A stretch of 22,792 nucleotides of DNA from Clostridium sp. CAG:413. GTDB taxonomy: Bacteria; Bacillota; Clostridia; Oscillospirales; Acutalibacteraceae. The stretch is from contig FR888233.1 of the NCBI GenBank assembly GCA_000431775.1, positions 121,460 through 144,251 on the forward strand, given 5' to 3'. Below, in pieces: positions 15,068-22,671 of the stretch. Made by a program: the position numbers and the translations under genes. The notes beneath the pieces were generated by a model. That model did not search any database. It was not told where the DNA came from and saw nothing but the letters and a program-made list of their open reading frames with translations. How positions within the stretch are numbered: the first letter of the stretch is position 1; every line of letters begins with the position of its first letter.

Positions 15068-17309
15068 ATGAACGTATTTGACCGCTATGCGCCCTTCATT
15101 CAGGATTTCATCTATCAGAATAGCTGGGAATCGCTGCGAGCCGTGCAGGTGGCGGCGGGCGACGCCGTGTGTGTTCAACCCCGACTGCAACGTGCTGCTG
15201 TGCGCCTCCACCGCCTCCGGCAAGACGGAGGCGGCGTTTTTCCCTATATTGACCCTCTTCACAGAGGATATGCCGAGCAGCGTCGGCGCCATATATATCG
15301 GGCCGCTCAAGGCGCTCATCAACGACCAGTTCATGCGGCTGAACGACCTGTGCCGCGAGGCGGATATCCCCGTTTGGCACTGGCACGGCGACGTTTCTCA
15401 GTCGCATAAAAACAAGCTGCTCAAAAACCCGTCGGGCATATTGCAGATAACGCCCGAATCCCTCGAAGCGTTGCTGCTGCACAAGCATTCATATGTCGCG
15501 AAGCTTTTCGGCGACCTGCGCTTTATCGTCATTGACGAGGTGCATTCGCTCATGCGCGGCGACAGGGGCGGGCAGACCCTCTGCCTTATCGAGCGGCTGA
15601 TGCGCCTCTCCGGCTCAAAGCCGAGGATAATCGGGCTCTCCGCCACCGTGGGCGACCCCGAGAGCGCGGGGCGGCTGCTCTCCGAATGCTCGGGCAGGCG
15701 CACCGTGATACCCAAAATTGAGGCGAGCGGGGTTAAGTGGCGGCTCTCGATGGAGCATTTTTATATCGACGGCGACGGCGGATATGAGAAAGAGCACGAG
15801 GGCGAGGCGCTGCCCGAGCTTGATATCGCCACCGACAAAGCGCCGAGGAACGCCGACCCGGGCATGGGCTATATTTTTGAGCATACAAGGGGCAAAAAGT
15901 GCCTTGTATTCGTCAATTCCCGCGAGGAATGTGAGGCGGTCACGACCACTCTGCGCCGCTACTGCGAGGAGCGGAATGAGCCCGATCGTTTTTTGATACA
16001 TCACGGCAATCTCTCCGCCGCCTACCGTGAGACGGCCGAGGCCGTGATGAAGGATGAGCAGCAGTTCAAGACCACCGTCACCACCGCTACGCTCGAGCTC
16101 GGCATTGATATCGGCAGGCTGGAGCGTGCATTCCAGATCGACGCGCCGTTCACCGTGTCGTCGTTTTTGCAGCGAATGGGCAGAACGGGCAGGCGAGGAC
16201 TGCCGCCGGAAATGTGGTTTGTCATGCGTGAGGAGCAGCCCGAGACGAGAGCCATGCTGCCCGCCACCGTGCCGTGGACGCTGCTGCAGGGCATTGCACT
16301 CGTGCAGCTCTATACCGAGGAGCGCTGGGTCGAGCCGCAGCGCATGGATAAATATCCCTACAGCCTGCTGTATCATCAGACCATGGCGACTCTCGCCTCC
16401 TGCGGCGAGGCTTCACCCGCCGCGCTTGCTTCAAAGGTGCTGTCACTCAGTACCTTCAAGCAGGTATCGCAGGAGGATTACAGGCTGCTGCTGCGCCACC
16501 TGCTCTCGACCGATCAGATCCAGCGCACCGATGAGGGAGGGCTGATAGTCGGCCTTGCGGGCGAGCGGCAGGTCAACAATTTCAAGTTCTACGCCGTGTT
16601 TCAGGAGAATGAGGAATACACCGTCCGCAGCCATTCTCAGGAGCTCGGCACGATAGTTATGCCCCCTCCCCCGGGCGAGAAGATAGCCATTGCGGGGCAC
16701 GTCTGGATAGTCGAGGAGGTCGATCACAAGCGCAAGCTCGTCTATTGCGACCTTGTCAAGGGCAAGGTGCCTGCCTACTTCGGCCAGTGCCCGGGCGATA
16801 TCAACACCAAGGTGCTCGAACGCATGAGGCAGGTGCTCATTGAGGACAAGGGCTACCCTTATCTGATGAAAAACGCCGTTGCACGCCTCTCGGAGGCACG
16901 CAAGACCGCGCGCAATTCGGGGCTTACAGAGCGCCCGCTGATAAATCTCGGCGGCGATATGTGGTGCCTTTTCCCGTGGCTCGGCAGCTATGCCTTCCTC
17001 GCAATGGAGCGCTTCCTGAAGCTCAAGTGCGCCAAGGAGCTCGGCATCTCGGCGCTCGACCCGTCAAGGCCGTATTTCATCCAGTTTAAGATGAAGGCGG
17101 GCGAGAAGGAATTCTTTGACGTGCTTGCGAATGAAGCTGCAAAGGAATTCGACCCGATGGAGCTTGTCTATAAGGGCGAGGTGCCGCTGTTTGAGAAATA
17201 CGACGAATTCCTGCCCGACGAGCTGGTACGCAAGGGCTTTGCCTACGGCGTGCTCGATATCGACGGCATGAAAAGCAGAATTCGCTCTTGGGCAAAAATT
17301 TCGGATTGA
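15068..17309 (+). CDS. Lhr-like superfamily II helicase (BrxHI-like), frameshifted near the N terminus
   Basis: The natural start is ATG 15068 with AGGTG at 15058-15062, giving MNVFDRYAPFIQDFIYQNSW and WESLRAVQVAAGDAV. After a (GT)4 tract at 15167-15174 the homologous sequence continues one frame over as VFNPDCNVLLCASTASGKTEA. Without correction the first frame yields only about 113 residues lacking a Walker A. The second frame carries all helicase motifs: TASGKTEAAF, FIVIDEVHSL, IIGLSATVGDPES, TATLELGIDIG and QRMGRTGRRGLP, then a long Lhr-type C terminus. Conceptually joined, the protein is about 746 residues, normal for this group. A start inside the second frame (TTG 15078 or GTG 15171) lacks a visible ribosome binding site. 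The gene may be inactive, phase-variable or miscalled by one base. Confidence 0.88.
15167..15174 (+). repeat. (GT)4 tract at the helicase frameshift
   Basis: GTGTGTGT followed by T marks the exact switch between the two helicase frames. Two or five GT units would give one continuous frame; the (GT)2 form reads GDAVFNPD, which fits the spacing I expect in relatives. The tract is short for frequent slippage. Confidence 0.7.
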
Positions 17310-17334
17310 AAAATTACATTATATATGATAAAAT
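17306..17334 (+). promoter_or_regulatory. Promoter of the secreted hydrolase and PAP2 genes
   Basis: TTGAAA (17306-17311) overlaps the helicase stop codon. After 17 bases comes TAAAAT (17329-17334), preceded by TGA (extended -10). The predicted start is near 17341. Confidence 0.78.
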
Positions 17335-17391
17335 TTTTATATTAAGTATGCTGCTTCGGCGGGGCACATATATTTTGCAGGGAGTGAGCTT

Positions 17392-19092
17392 ATGAAAAGG
17401 GCTTTGAGTGTTTTGACAGCGTGCGTAATGCTGCTTTGTGCGGCCGTGCCCGCCTTTGCGGCGAATGAAGAAATACCGCTGATAACGGTCGGCGGCTACG
17501 CTTCGTCACAGCTCTATGACTACAGCGGCGACGAGCCGCAGCAGGCCTGGCCGTTTGACCCGCAGGCGGCGCTGAAGCAGACCGCCTCCGACCTGCCGAA
17601 TTTCACGATTTCGCTGCTAAAATTCCTCTGCGGCTCGTCGGAATCCCTCGGCAATGCAGTCGCCGACGGCGGCATGAAAATACTCGAGAAAATGTTCTGC
17701 AACGAGGACGGCTCCTCGGTCTATAACGTGAACCATTACCCGAACGACCCCGCGCTCACGAATTATAAACACCTCACCGACAGCGGCAGGCTCGATCTGG
17801 TCAGGGAAAAGAATCTCAGCGCCGCGGCGGCCGAGAGGATAGGCGGCGAAAACGTCTTTTCGTTCCAGTATGATTTCCGTATGGGCGGTTATGATATAGC
17901 GAATGAGCTGAGCGACTATGTCAACGCCGTGCTCAAATACACGGGCGCAAAAAAGGTGAATATCTTCGGCATGAGCTACGGCGGCTTCGTCGTCGGCGCT
18001 TATCTGAGCCTCTTTGCCGACTCCGCGCCGATAAATAACGCCGTGCTCGACGTGCCCGCCCTCGGCGGCACCTCGTTTGCGAAGCGATTCTTCCTCGGCG
18101 AGGTCGATTTCCCCGTCGCGAGCCTTATTTCGCTCGGCGAGAATATTCTCGGCAAGGAGACCGACTTGGCGCCGCTTTTCGACGGGGTCAAGCTCCCCAG
18201 GGTGGAGGCGCTGGCGTCCGCATTCCTCAAGAGGATATCGGTGCTGCCGCTGCATTGGGGCAGCCTTTGGGATCTGCTCACGCCCGAAAGCTATGAGCAG
18301 CTTAAGCCCGTGATGCTTGACGGCGAAGCGAGCGCCGAGCTGATACGCAAGAGCGACGTTATTCACCACGAGATCATGCCGAATTATCGCAGCAGCTTCC
18401 TTCGCTGCATGGAGCGCGGCGCAAACGTCTCGATAATCTGCAACTATGTCGATTACACGGCTTTCGGCGGCGACAGGCTCGCCGATATGCTGCTTGATGC
18501 TTCGCAGGTCAGCGGTGCAGTCTGCCCGTCGGTCGGCAAACGCTTCCCGCGCGGCTACAGTGCCGTTCGCACGGTCTGCACCGACAGCAAGCACGACCAT
18601 GTCGCCCCGTCAATGAAGATAGACGCCTCCTCTGCTTATCTGCCCGAGAACACCTGGTTTGTCGACGGGCAGTATCACGGCACTTATACGCAAGACCCGA
18701 ATACCTTTGCCCTTATCGAGCGGCTGCTCTTTGCCGACGGCAGGACAGATGTGTATTCCTTCGCCGAATTCCCGCAGTTTGAGGTGGCTCAGGCGCCGTA
18801 TTACTCGGTCAATGCCGTATTCAAGGGCGAGCAGGCGGGTCACACGGGCGACTCCGATACGCTCGTTATAACCAACCTTTCCCCGAGCCGCTCCGTGCTG
18901 ATAACGGGCGTCTCAATGCCCGGCGTTAAGTTTTCAAAGCCCTCCGGGCGGCTGCTGAAGCCGGGCGAATCCGCCGAGATCAAAGTGATATCGGCAAAGC
19001 CGCTTGACGGCAGAGCCGAGCTTAAAGTCAGCTATGTGAAGCCCGCATTCGGCAAGAGCGCCGCGGTCAGAAGCTTCGATTTTGTCAAATAA
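17392..19092 (+). CDS. Secreted alpha/beta hydrolase with C-terminal beta domain
   Basis: This 566-residue exported protein opens with a classical signal peptide, KRALSVLTACVMLLCAAVPAFA, with predicted cleavage after AFA near residue 23. The nucleophile elbow is FGMSYGG near residue 194, a GxSxG serine-hydrolase motif followed by GAYLSLF. A later SKHDHVAP and DGQYHGTY could supply the acid and histidine. The C-terminal 100 or so residues (TLVITNLSPSRSVLITGVSM, LLKPGESAEIKV) look like an immunoglobulin-like beta domain. AGGGAG at 17379-17384 supports the start. The next gene begins 12 bases after its stop. A lipase or esterase role on the cell surface is plausible, but the substrate is unknown. 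Confidence 0.82.
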   Translation: MKRALSVLTACVMLLCAAVPAFAANEEIPLITVGGYASSQLYDYSGDEPQQAWPFDPQAALKQTASDLPNFTISLLKFLCGSSESLGNAVADGGMKILEKMFCNEDGSSVYNVNHYPNDPALTNYKHLTDSGRLDLVREKNLSAAAAERIGGENVFSFQYDFRMGGYDIANELSDYVNAVLKYTGAKKVNIFGMSYGGFVVGAYLSLFADSAPINNAVLDVPALGGTSFAKRFFLGEVDFPVASLISLGENILGKETDLAPLFDGVKLPRVEALASAFLKRISVLPLHWGSLWDLLTPESYEQLKPVMLDGEASAELIRKSDVIHHEIMPNYRSSFLRCMERGANVSIICNYVDYTAFGGDRLADMLLDASQVSGAVCPSVGKRFPRGYSAVRTVCTDSKHDHVAPSMKIDASSAYLPENTWFVDGQYHGTYTQDPNTFALIERLLFADGRTDVYSFAEFPQFEVAQAPYYSVNAVFKGEQAGHTGDSDTLVITNLSPSRSVLITGVSMPGVKFSKPSGRLLKPGESAEIKVISAKPLDGRAELKVSYVKPAFGKSAAVRSFDFVK

Positions 19093-19104
19093 GGAGAATA
19101 AGTA

Positions 19105-19770
19105 ATGAAACTCAAGAAAAATATGCGCTTGTTTGCTATAGCGGGGGCGCAGCTGCTGCTCTTTATACTCTTCACGGCGGCTGTAGCCAATGTCGACGTG
19201 CAGCCGATAGGTCCCAACGCTTCGAGCGTTGGTTTTGCCTCCGCAAACGGCCATTTCCGCGACCTCATAGGCAACAATGACGGGTGGTATAAGTTCACAG
19301 AAGTGCTCGGCGTTTTGTCGATACTCGTGATGCTCATGTTCGCCGCCATAGGCGTTATCCAGCTCGTCACCCGCAAGGCTCTCAAAAAGGTCGACAGCGA
19401 GATACTCGCCCTCGGCGTATTCTACGCCATCGTGGTATTCTTCTATCTCCTCTTTAATGCCGTTGCCGTCAACTACCGCCCGATACTCGTCGACGGTCAG
19501 CTCGAGGCCTCCTACCCCTCGTCGCATTCGATGCTCGCCGTTTGCGTGATGCTCTCGGCTATCCTGCCGCTCAAGAAGCGTCTGCCCGCAAAGGTAATGC
19601 CTGCCGTCAAGGCCGTGTGCATAGCCGTTGCGGCGCTCACCGTCCTCGGCAGGCTGCTCTCGGGCGTTCACTGGTTCACCGATATCGTCGGCGGAGTGCT
19701 GCTCTCATGCGCTCTCACGGCGCTCTACTATGCGCTTGCCGAGCAATTTCGCCTTGCGCTGCGCCCGTAA
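19105..19770 (+). CDS. PAP2-superfamily membrane phosphatase
   Basis: This 221-residue membrane protein has about five or six hydrophobic helices. The PAP2 catalytic motifs appear in order: NYRP near residue 129, SYPSSHSM near 139 with the phosphate-binding serine-histidine, and GRLLSGVHWFTDIVGG near 177 with the nucleophile histidine and its aspartate partner. Family members dephosphorylate lipid phosphates such as phosphatidate, phosphatidylglycerophosphate or undecaprenyl pyrophosphate at the membrane. AAGGAG lies about 7 bases before the ATG. It is only 12 bases downstream of the secreted hydrolase, so the two are likely an operon acting at the envelope. The lipid substrate is not evident. 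Confidence 0.9.
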   Translation: MKLKKNMRLFAIAGAQLLLFILFTAAVANVDVQPIGPNASSVGFASANGHFRDLIGNNDGWYKFTEVLGVLSILVMLMFAAIGVIQLVTRKALKKVDSEILALGVFYAIVVFFYLLFNAVAVNYRPILVDGQLEASYPSSHSMLAVCVMLSAILPLKKRLPAKVMPAVKAVCIAVAALTVLGRLLSGVHWFTDIVGGVLLSCALTALYYALAEQFRLALRP

Positions 19771-19795
19771 TTGGACTAAAAGGCTAAAATGTATA

Positions 19796-19824
19796 TTGTT
19801 TTTTGAGGATAAATATTGTATAAT
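19796..19824 (+). promoter_or_regulatory. Promoter of the SDR gene
   Basis: TTGTTT (19796-19801), 17 bases, then perfect TATAAT (19819-19824). The leader to ATG 19909 is about 78 bases and contains a GCGC-TTCG-GCGC hairpin at 19869-19880. Confidence 0.75.
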
Positions 19825-19908
19825 ATTAAAGATTGGGGTTTGATCCTCTGAAAATAGCCGTACTCCGTGCGCTTCGGCGCCGTGGGCGTAGACAGGAGAG
19901 AAAAGCAT

Positions 19909-20916
19909 ATGGAAAAGAAACTGAATGTTGTTACCGGCGCAAAGGGCTATGTAGGATATGCGCTTGTAAAGGAGCTTGCCGACAGAGGCGAGCGCATCAG
20001 GCTCTCACTGCACCGTGACAGCCACGATTTCGATGAGTTCAACTGCGAAAAGGTCATCGGCGACGTTTGCAGCCTCGACCACCTCATGCAGGCGTTTGAG
20101 GGCGCCGATACCGTTTATCATGTTGCGGGTCTTGTCGATATCACCGGCAAAAAGGATGACCTGGTATGGAAGGTCAACTACGACGGCACCAAGGCGGTTG
20201 TAGAGGCGTGCAAAAAGTGCGGAGTTAAGAATCTTGTTTATGTTTCATCGGTCGACGCCATTCATGTCACCGACGATATGACCGTCGTGCGTGAGCCGGA
20301 TCATTTTGACCCCGACCTTGTCAACGGCGCATACGGCAAGTCAAAGGCTGCCGCAAGCCAGTATGTAATGGACTCTTCGGATGAAAATCTCAAGACCTGC
20401 GTCGTGCATCCGAGCTGCTGCATCGGCCCCTACGACGTCAAGGGCACTGCCAGCGTTTGCGCTATGATCCGCCTTTATATCAAGGGTCTGTTCCCCGTTA
20501 CCCTCGACTTCGGCGCATACAACTTCGTTGACGTGCGCGACGTTGCAAAGGGCATGATAGGCGCTGCCGAAAAGGGCAGAGGCGGCCAGAATTACCTCCT
20601 CTGCGGCGACAAGCTCACCGTCAGGGAGTTCATAGCGACCCTCGCAAAGATCTGCGGCAGGAAGCCGCCGAAAGTTGCACTCAGCAAAAAGACGATAATC
20701 AGGCTGCTGCCCGTCATCGTCAAGGTGTTTGATATGCTCAAGCTCCCGCCGGTGCTCAACGAGATGTCGATAGAGATCCTTTGCCAGAACTGTAACTTTA
20801 CATATGAGAAAGCCGCAAAGGAGTTCGGCTACAAGCCGATGAGCGCTGAGGATTCGCTGCGCGACACCATCAAGTGGATAAAGAAATTCGATAAAGAAAA
20901 AGCAAATAAGAAATAA
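19909..20916 (+). CDS. Extended SDR / NAD(P)-dependent epimerase-dehydratase family protein
   Basis: This 335-residue cytoplasmic protein has the extended short-chain dehydrogenase layout. The Rossmann glycine motif GAKGYVG lies near residue 10, VYHVAGLVD near 68, and a serine in VYVSSVDA near 109. The catalytic YGKSK lies near 144, then VHPSCCIGP, and VDVRDVAKG near 206. It most resembles the dihydroflavonol-reductase/3-beta-hydroxysteroid-dehydrogenase-like branch, where substrate prediction is unreliable. AGGAGA (19894-19899), 9 bases from ATG 19909, fixes the start; the longer in-frame reading from 19867 has no such signal. It has its own promoter and terminator, so it looks monocistronic. 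Confidence 0.9.
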   Translation: MEKKLNVVTGAKGYVGYALVKELADRGERIRLSLHRDSHDFDEFNCEKVIGDVCSLDHLMQAFEGADTVYHVAGLVDITGKKDDLVWKVNYDGTKAVVEACKKCGVKNLVYVSSVDAIHVTDDMTVVREPDHFDPDLVNGAYGKSKAAASQYVMDSSDENLKTCVVHPSCCIGPYDVKGTASVCAMIRLYIKGLFPVTLDFGAYNFVDVRDVAKGMIGAAEKGRGGQNYLLCGDKLTVREFIATLAKICGRKPPKVALSKKTIIRLLPVIVKVFDMLKLPPVLNEMSIEILCQNCNFTYEKAAKEFGYKPMSAEDSLRDTIKWIKKFDKEKANKK

Positions 20917-20922
20917 AAAATT

Positions 20923-20950
20923 GCGGGCGGCCGAGGCTGCCCGCTTTTTG
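20923..20950 (+). terminator. Terminator of the SDR gene
   Basis: GCGGGC (20923-20928) pairs with GCCCGC (20939-20944), with additional G-C pairing inside, followed by TTTTTG. Confidence 0.9.
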
Positions 20951-20982
20951 TGTTTGCCGACAACATTATCCTGCTTTGGGAA

Positions 20983-21037
20983 TATAATGTAGCAGGGACA
21001 GGCGATTTTGAAATTTTTTTGCTCCCCGATTTCAAAA
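20983..21037 (+). promoter_or_regulatory. mazF -10 box and leader inverted repeat
   Basis: A perfect TATAAT lies at 20983-20988 with no convincing -35. About 10 bases past the predicted start, TTTTGAAAT (21006-21014) and ATTTCAAAA (21029-21037) form a 9-bp inverted repeat with a 14-base gap; three G-C pairs can extend it past a bulged A. It could be an operator or a leader hairpin controlling the toxin. Confidence 0.5.
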
Positions 21038-21103
21038 CGCGATTATTTCGCCGTGTGTGTGCCCAAAATAATACTGCCATTCAAACTTACGGGAGTGATT
21101 ACA

Positions 21104-21454
21104 GTGACCGTTAAACGGGGAGAGATCTATTACGCCGATTTAAGTCCCGTGATCGGCTCGGAGCAGGGCGGCACGAGGCCTGTGCTGATAGTTCAGAATG
21201 ATGTCGGCAACAAATTCAGCCCCACCGTCATTGCGGCTGCGATAACGAGCCAGCGATTTAAAACGAGCTTACCTACCCACATAAGGGTCAACGCCGACGG
21301 CTGCGGCCTCGCCAAGGATTCGATAGTGCTGCTCGAGCAGGTGCGTACCCTCGATAAAAAGCGCCTGCGCGAGAAGATGGGGAATCTCGGCGAGCAGGAT
21401 ATGACGAGGGTGAACAGAGCGCTCTCGGTCAGCCTCGGCATCGGCGCAGAATAG
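21104..21454 (+). CDS. mazF: MazF/PemK-family endoribonuclease toxin, no adjacent antitoxin
   Basis: This 116-residue protein, a typical length for Firmicute MazF/NdoA, opens TVKRGEIYYADLSPVIGSEQ and has the conserved GGTRPVLIVQND. IAAAITSQ and the C-terminal VLLEQVRTLDKKRL are also typical. MazF enzymes cut mRNA at short specific sequences and are held inactive by a MazE-type antitoxin. GTG 21104 is chosen because GGGAG (21091-21095) lies 8 bases upstream and the protein then aligns with family starts; the ATG at 21008 has no family support. The 187 bases between the SDR stop and this start leave no room for a normal antitoxin gene of about 80-95 codons. The antitoxin must be elsewhere or absent. 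Confidence 0.92.
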   Translation: MTVKRGEIYYADLSPVIGSEQGGTRPVLIVQNDVGNKFSPTVIAAAITSQRFKTSLPTHIRVNADGCGLAKDSIVLLEQVRTLDKKRLREKMGNLGEQDMTRVNRALSVSLGIGAE

Positions 21455-21491
21455 AACAGTGAAAACCCCGCCGCCGGGCGGGCATAATTAA

Positions 21492-21530
21492 AAACGGCGT
21501 GACCGCAAAAGTCACGCCGTTTGATTTTTA
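21492..21530. terminator. Bidirectional terminator between mazF and the GNAT gene
   Basis: AAACGGCGTGAC (21492-21503) and GTCACGCCGTTT (21511-21522) form a perfect 12-bp stem with a 7-base loop. GATTTTT follows on the plus strand and TTTTAATTA on the minus strand. The flanking genes converge, so it likely serves both. Confidence 0.9.
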
Positions 21531-21598
21531 AATTTTGGATCGGCACAGGTGGCGTCCGCTGCATAGGTTTAACAAGCCGAAACGGTCAAGTCATCATG

Positions 21599-22042
21599 CT
21601 ATATTTCTTTGGCATACAGTCGGTCGGTCTCATTGGCGTAATTAACAATATCACCGAGATAACGGTATCCGTATTTTTCATATAGCCCTGTATGCACGGA
21701 CGGGATGTACGTCTTGTCAAAGCCCTTTTCCTTTGCATATTCGTTCGCAAAGGAAATCAGTTTTTCGCTGATCCTATGTCCGCGATAGCTTTCCGTCACA
21801 AAGATCCCCGATACCCACGGATATATTTCGGGCAGCGGATAATAATCGCTCTTTCGGATATAAGCTATCCCTATAATCCGGCCGTTTATTATCGCTGCAA
21901 ACGGAGTTTCCCAGTCTGTAAACGTCCATGCCCGAAGCTCATCCAACATATGAGCCTTTACATCTTCCCATGAAAACTCTTCAACAAAGCGGAGCAGTTT
22001 ATCCGCTAATTCGGTATCGCGATCAACCTTTTTAATTTCCAC
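21599..22042 (-). CDS. GNAT-family N-acetyltransferase
   Basis: This 147-residue cytoplasmic acetyltransferase probably uses acetyl-CoA. It has the GNAT core: AAIINGRIIGIAYI, PWVSGIFVTESYRGHRISEKLISFA (the acetyl-CoA pyrophosphate loop) and GLYEKYGYRYLG at the C terminus. GTG 22042 is preferred because AAGGGTG lies a few bases upstream and the protein then begins MEIKKVDRD, as GNAT proteins often do. In-frame ATGs at 22075, 22099 and 22111 would add residues with no similarity to the family. Base composition is noticeably more AT-rich than flanking genes and codon use differs (TAT, ATA, AAA), suggesting recent acquisition. The acetylated substrate is unknown. Confidence 0.82.
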   Translation of the reverse strand: MEIKKVDRDTELADKLLRFVEEFSWEDVKAHMLDELRAWTFTDWETPFAAIINGRIIGIAYIRKSDYYPLPEIYPWVSGIFVTESYRGHRISEKLISFANEYAKEKGFDKTYIPSVHTGLYEKYGYRYLGDIVNYANETDRLYAKEI

Positions 22043-22109
22043 TGTATCACCCTTTTCTATCTGTGCTATACACATTGCAGGGGACGGCGTTCTCGGCATC
22101 CCGCAGATC

Positions 22110-22165
22110 AAGCCGAAATCCGCCTACGCGGCCACCTCATCCGTCTCGCAGGCTCGGCGATTTTG
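22110..22165. repeat. Fragment of a dispersed intergenic repeat
   Basis: GCCACCTCATCCGTCTCG (22131-22148) and flanking AAATCCGCCTACGC and GGCTCGGCG resemble the start of a short non-coding element I associate with intergenic regions of gut Clostridia. The usual downstream half is missing here. Identity rests on recall, not on a search. Confidence 0.4.
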
Positions 22166-22205
22166 CGCGAATTATATTGTCGGCTTGCGGTTACGGGCGG
22201 AGCTG

Positions 22206-22634
22206 TCACTTTTTCTTTTTGGGCGCGGGCAGGTCGTCATACATTGCGTTAAACAGACCGTTCAGGAATTCCCTATTGTCGACGTCCTCGACTAACAGCA
22301 TCTCTTTTGCGCCGTCATAGGGCAGCTCGCGATCGGCTGTAGGCATATAGGCGACGGCAGACGCGGTCGGTTTCACAAGCAGCCTGTTGTCATATATGCC
22401 GCCGACCGAGGCTGAGCAGGTCTCATAGCCTCTGCGCTCAAGGTAGGCAAGAACATCGCCCGAGGTGGTGCCCCAATAGGGCATGAAGCTGTCGATTCCC
22501 TGCGCCTCGCCCCAGCCCATCATTCCGTGGACAAAGACGAAGGGATATTGCCTTGCGCTGCCCGCAGCCGCATAAGCGGTTGGGAATGAAAGCAGCAGCG
22601 CGATGCAAAGGATGGCTGATAAGAATTTTTTCAT
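22206..22634 (-). CDS. Short secreted lipase-like protein, probable internally deleted remnant
   Basis: This 142-residue protein has a signal peptide (KKFLSAILCIALLLSFPTAYA, cleavage near residue 22). It continues into an alpha/beta hydrolase N terminus: FVFVHGMMGWGE with the oxyanion-type HG, then MPYWGTTSGDVLAYLERRGYE and SASVGG. This matches the opening of secreted triacylglycerol-lipase-like proteins, which normally run to about 400-500 residues. Here the GxSxG elbow, the acid and the histidine are all missing; after SVGG the sequence passes to a different tail ending DDLPAPKKKK. An in-frame internal deletion fits. AAAGGAGA about 9 bases upstream supports ATG 22634, so it may still be expressed. 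It follows murD by 37 bases. Confidence 0.7.
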   Translation of the reverse strand: MKKFLSAILCIALLLSFPTAYAAAGSARQYPFVFVHGMMGWGEAQGIDSFMPYWGTTSGDVLAYLERRGYETCSASVGGIYDNRLLVKPTASAVAYMPTADRELPYDGAKEMLLVEDVDNREFLNGLFNAMYDDLPAPKKKK

Positions 22635-22671
22635 GGTTATCGGTCTCCTTTGTTTTTTGAATATGCATTTA

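Noticed and set aside
15068..15409. 113-codon frame as an independent small protein
   Set aside because: Only the first 35 residues resemble a protein family, and they are the missing helicase N terminus; the rest is out-of-frame helicase sequence.
12316..17309. Complete BREX or DISARM locus
   Set aside because: No methyltransferase, PglZ, PglW/Y, BrxA/B or DrmA-like genes are present, and flanking genes are unrelated.
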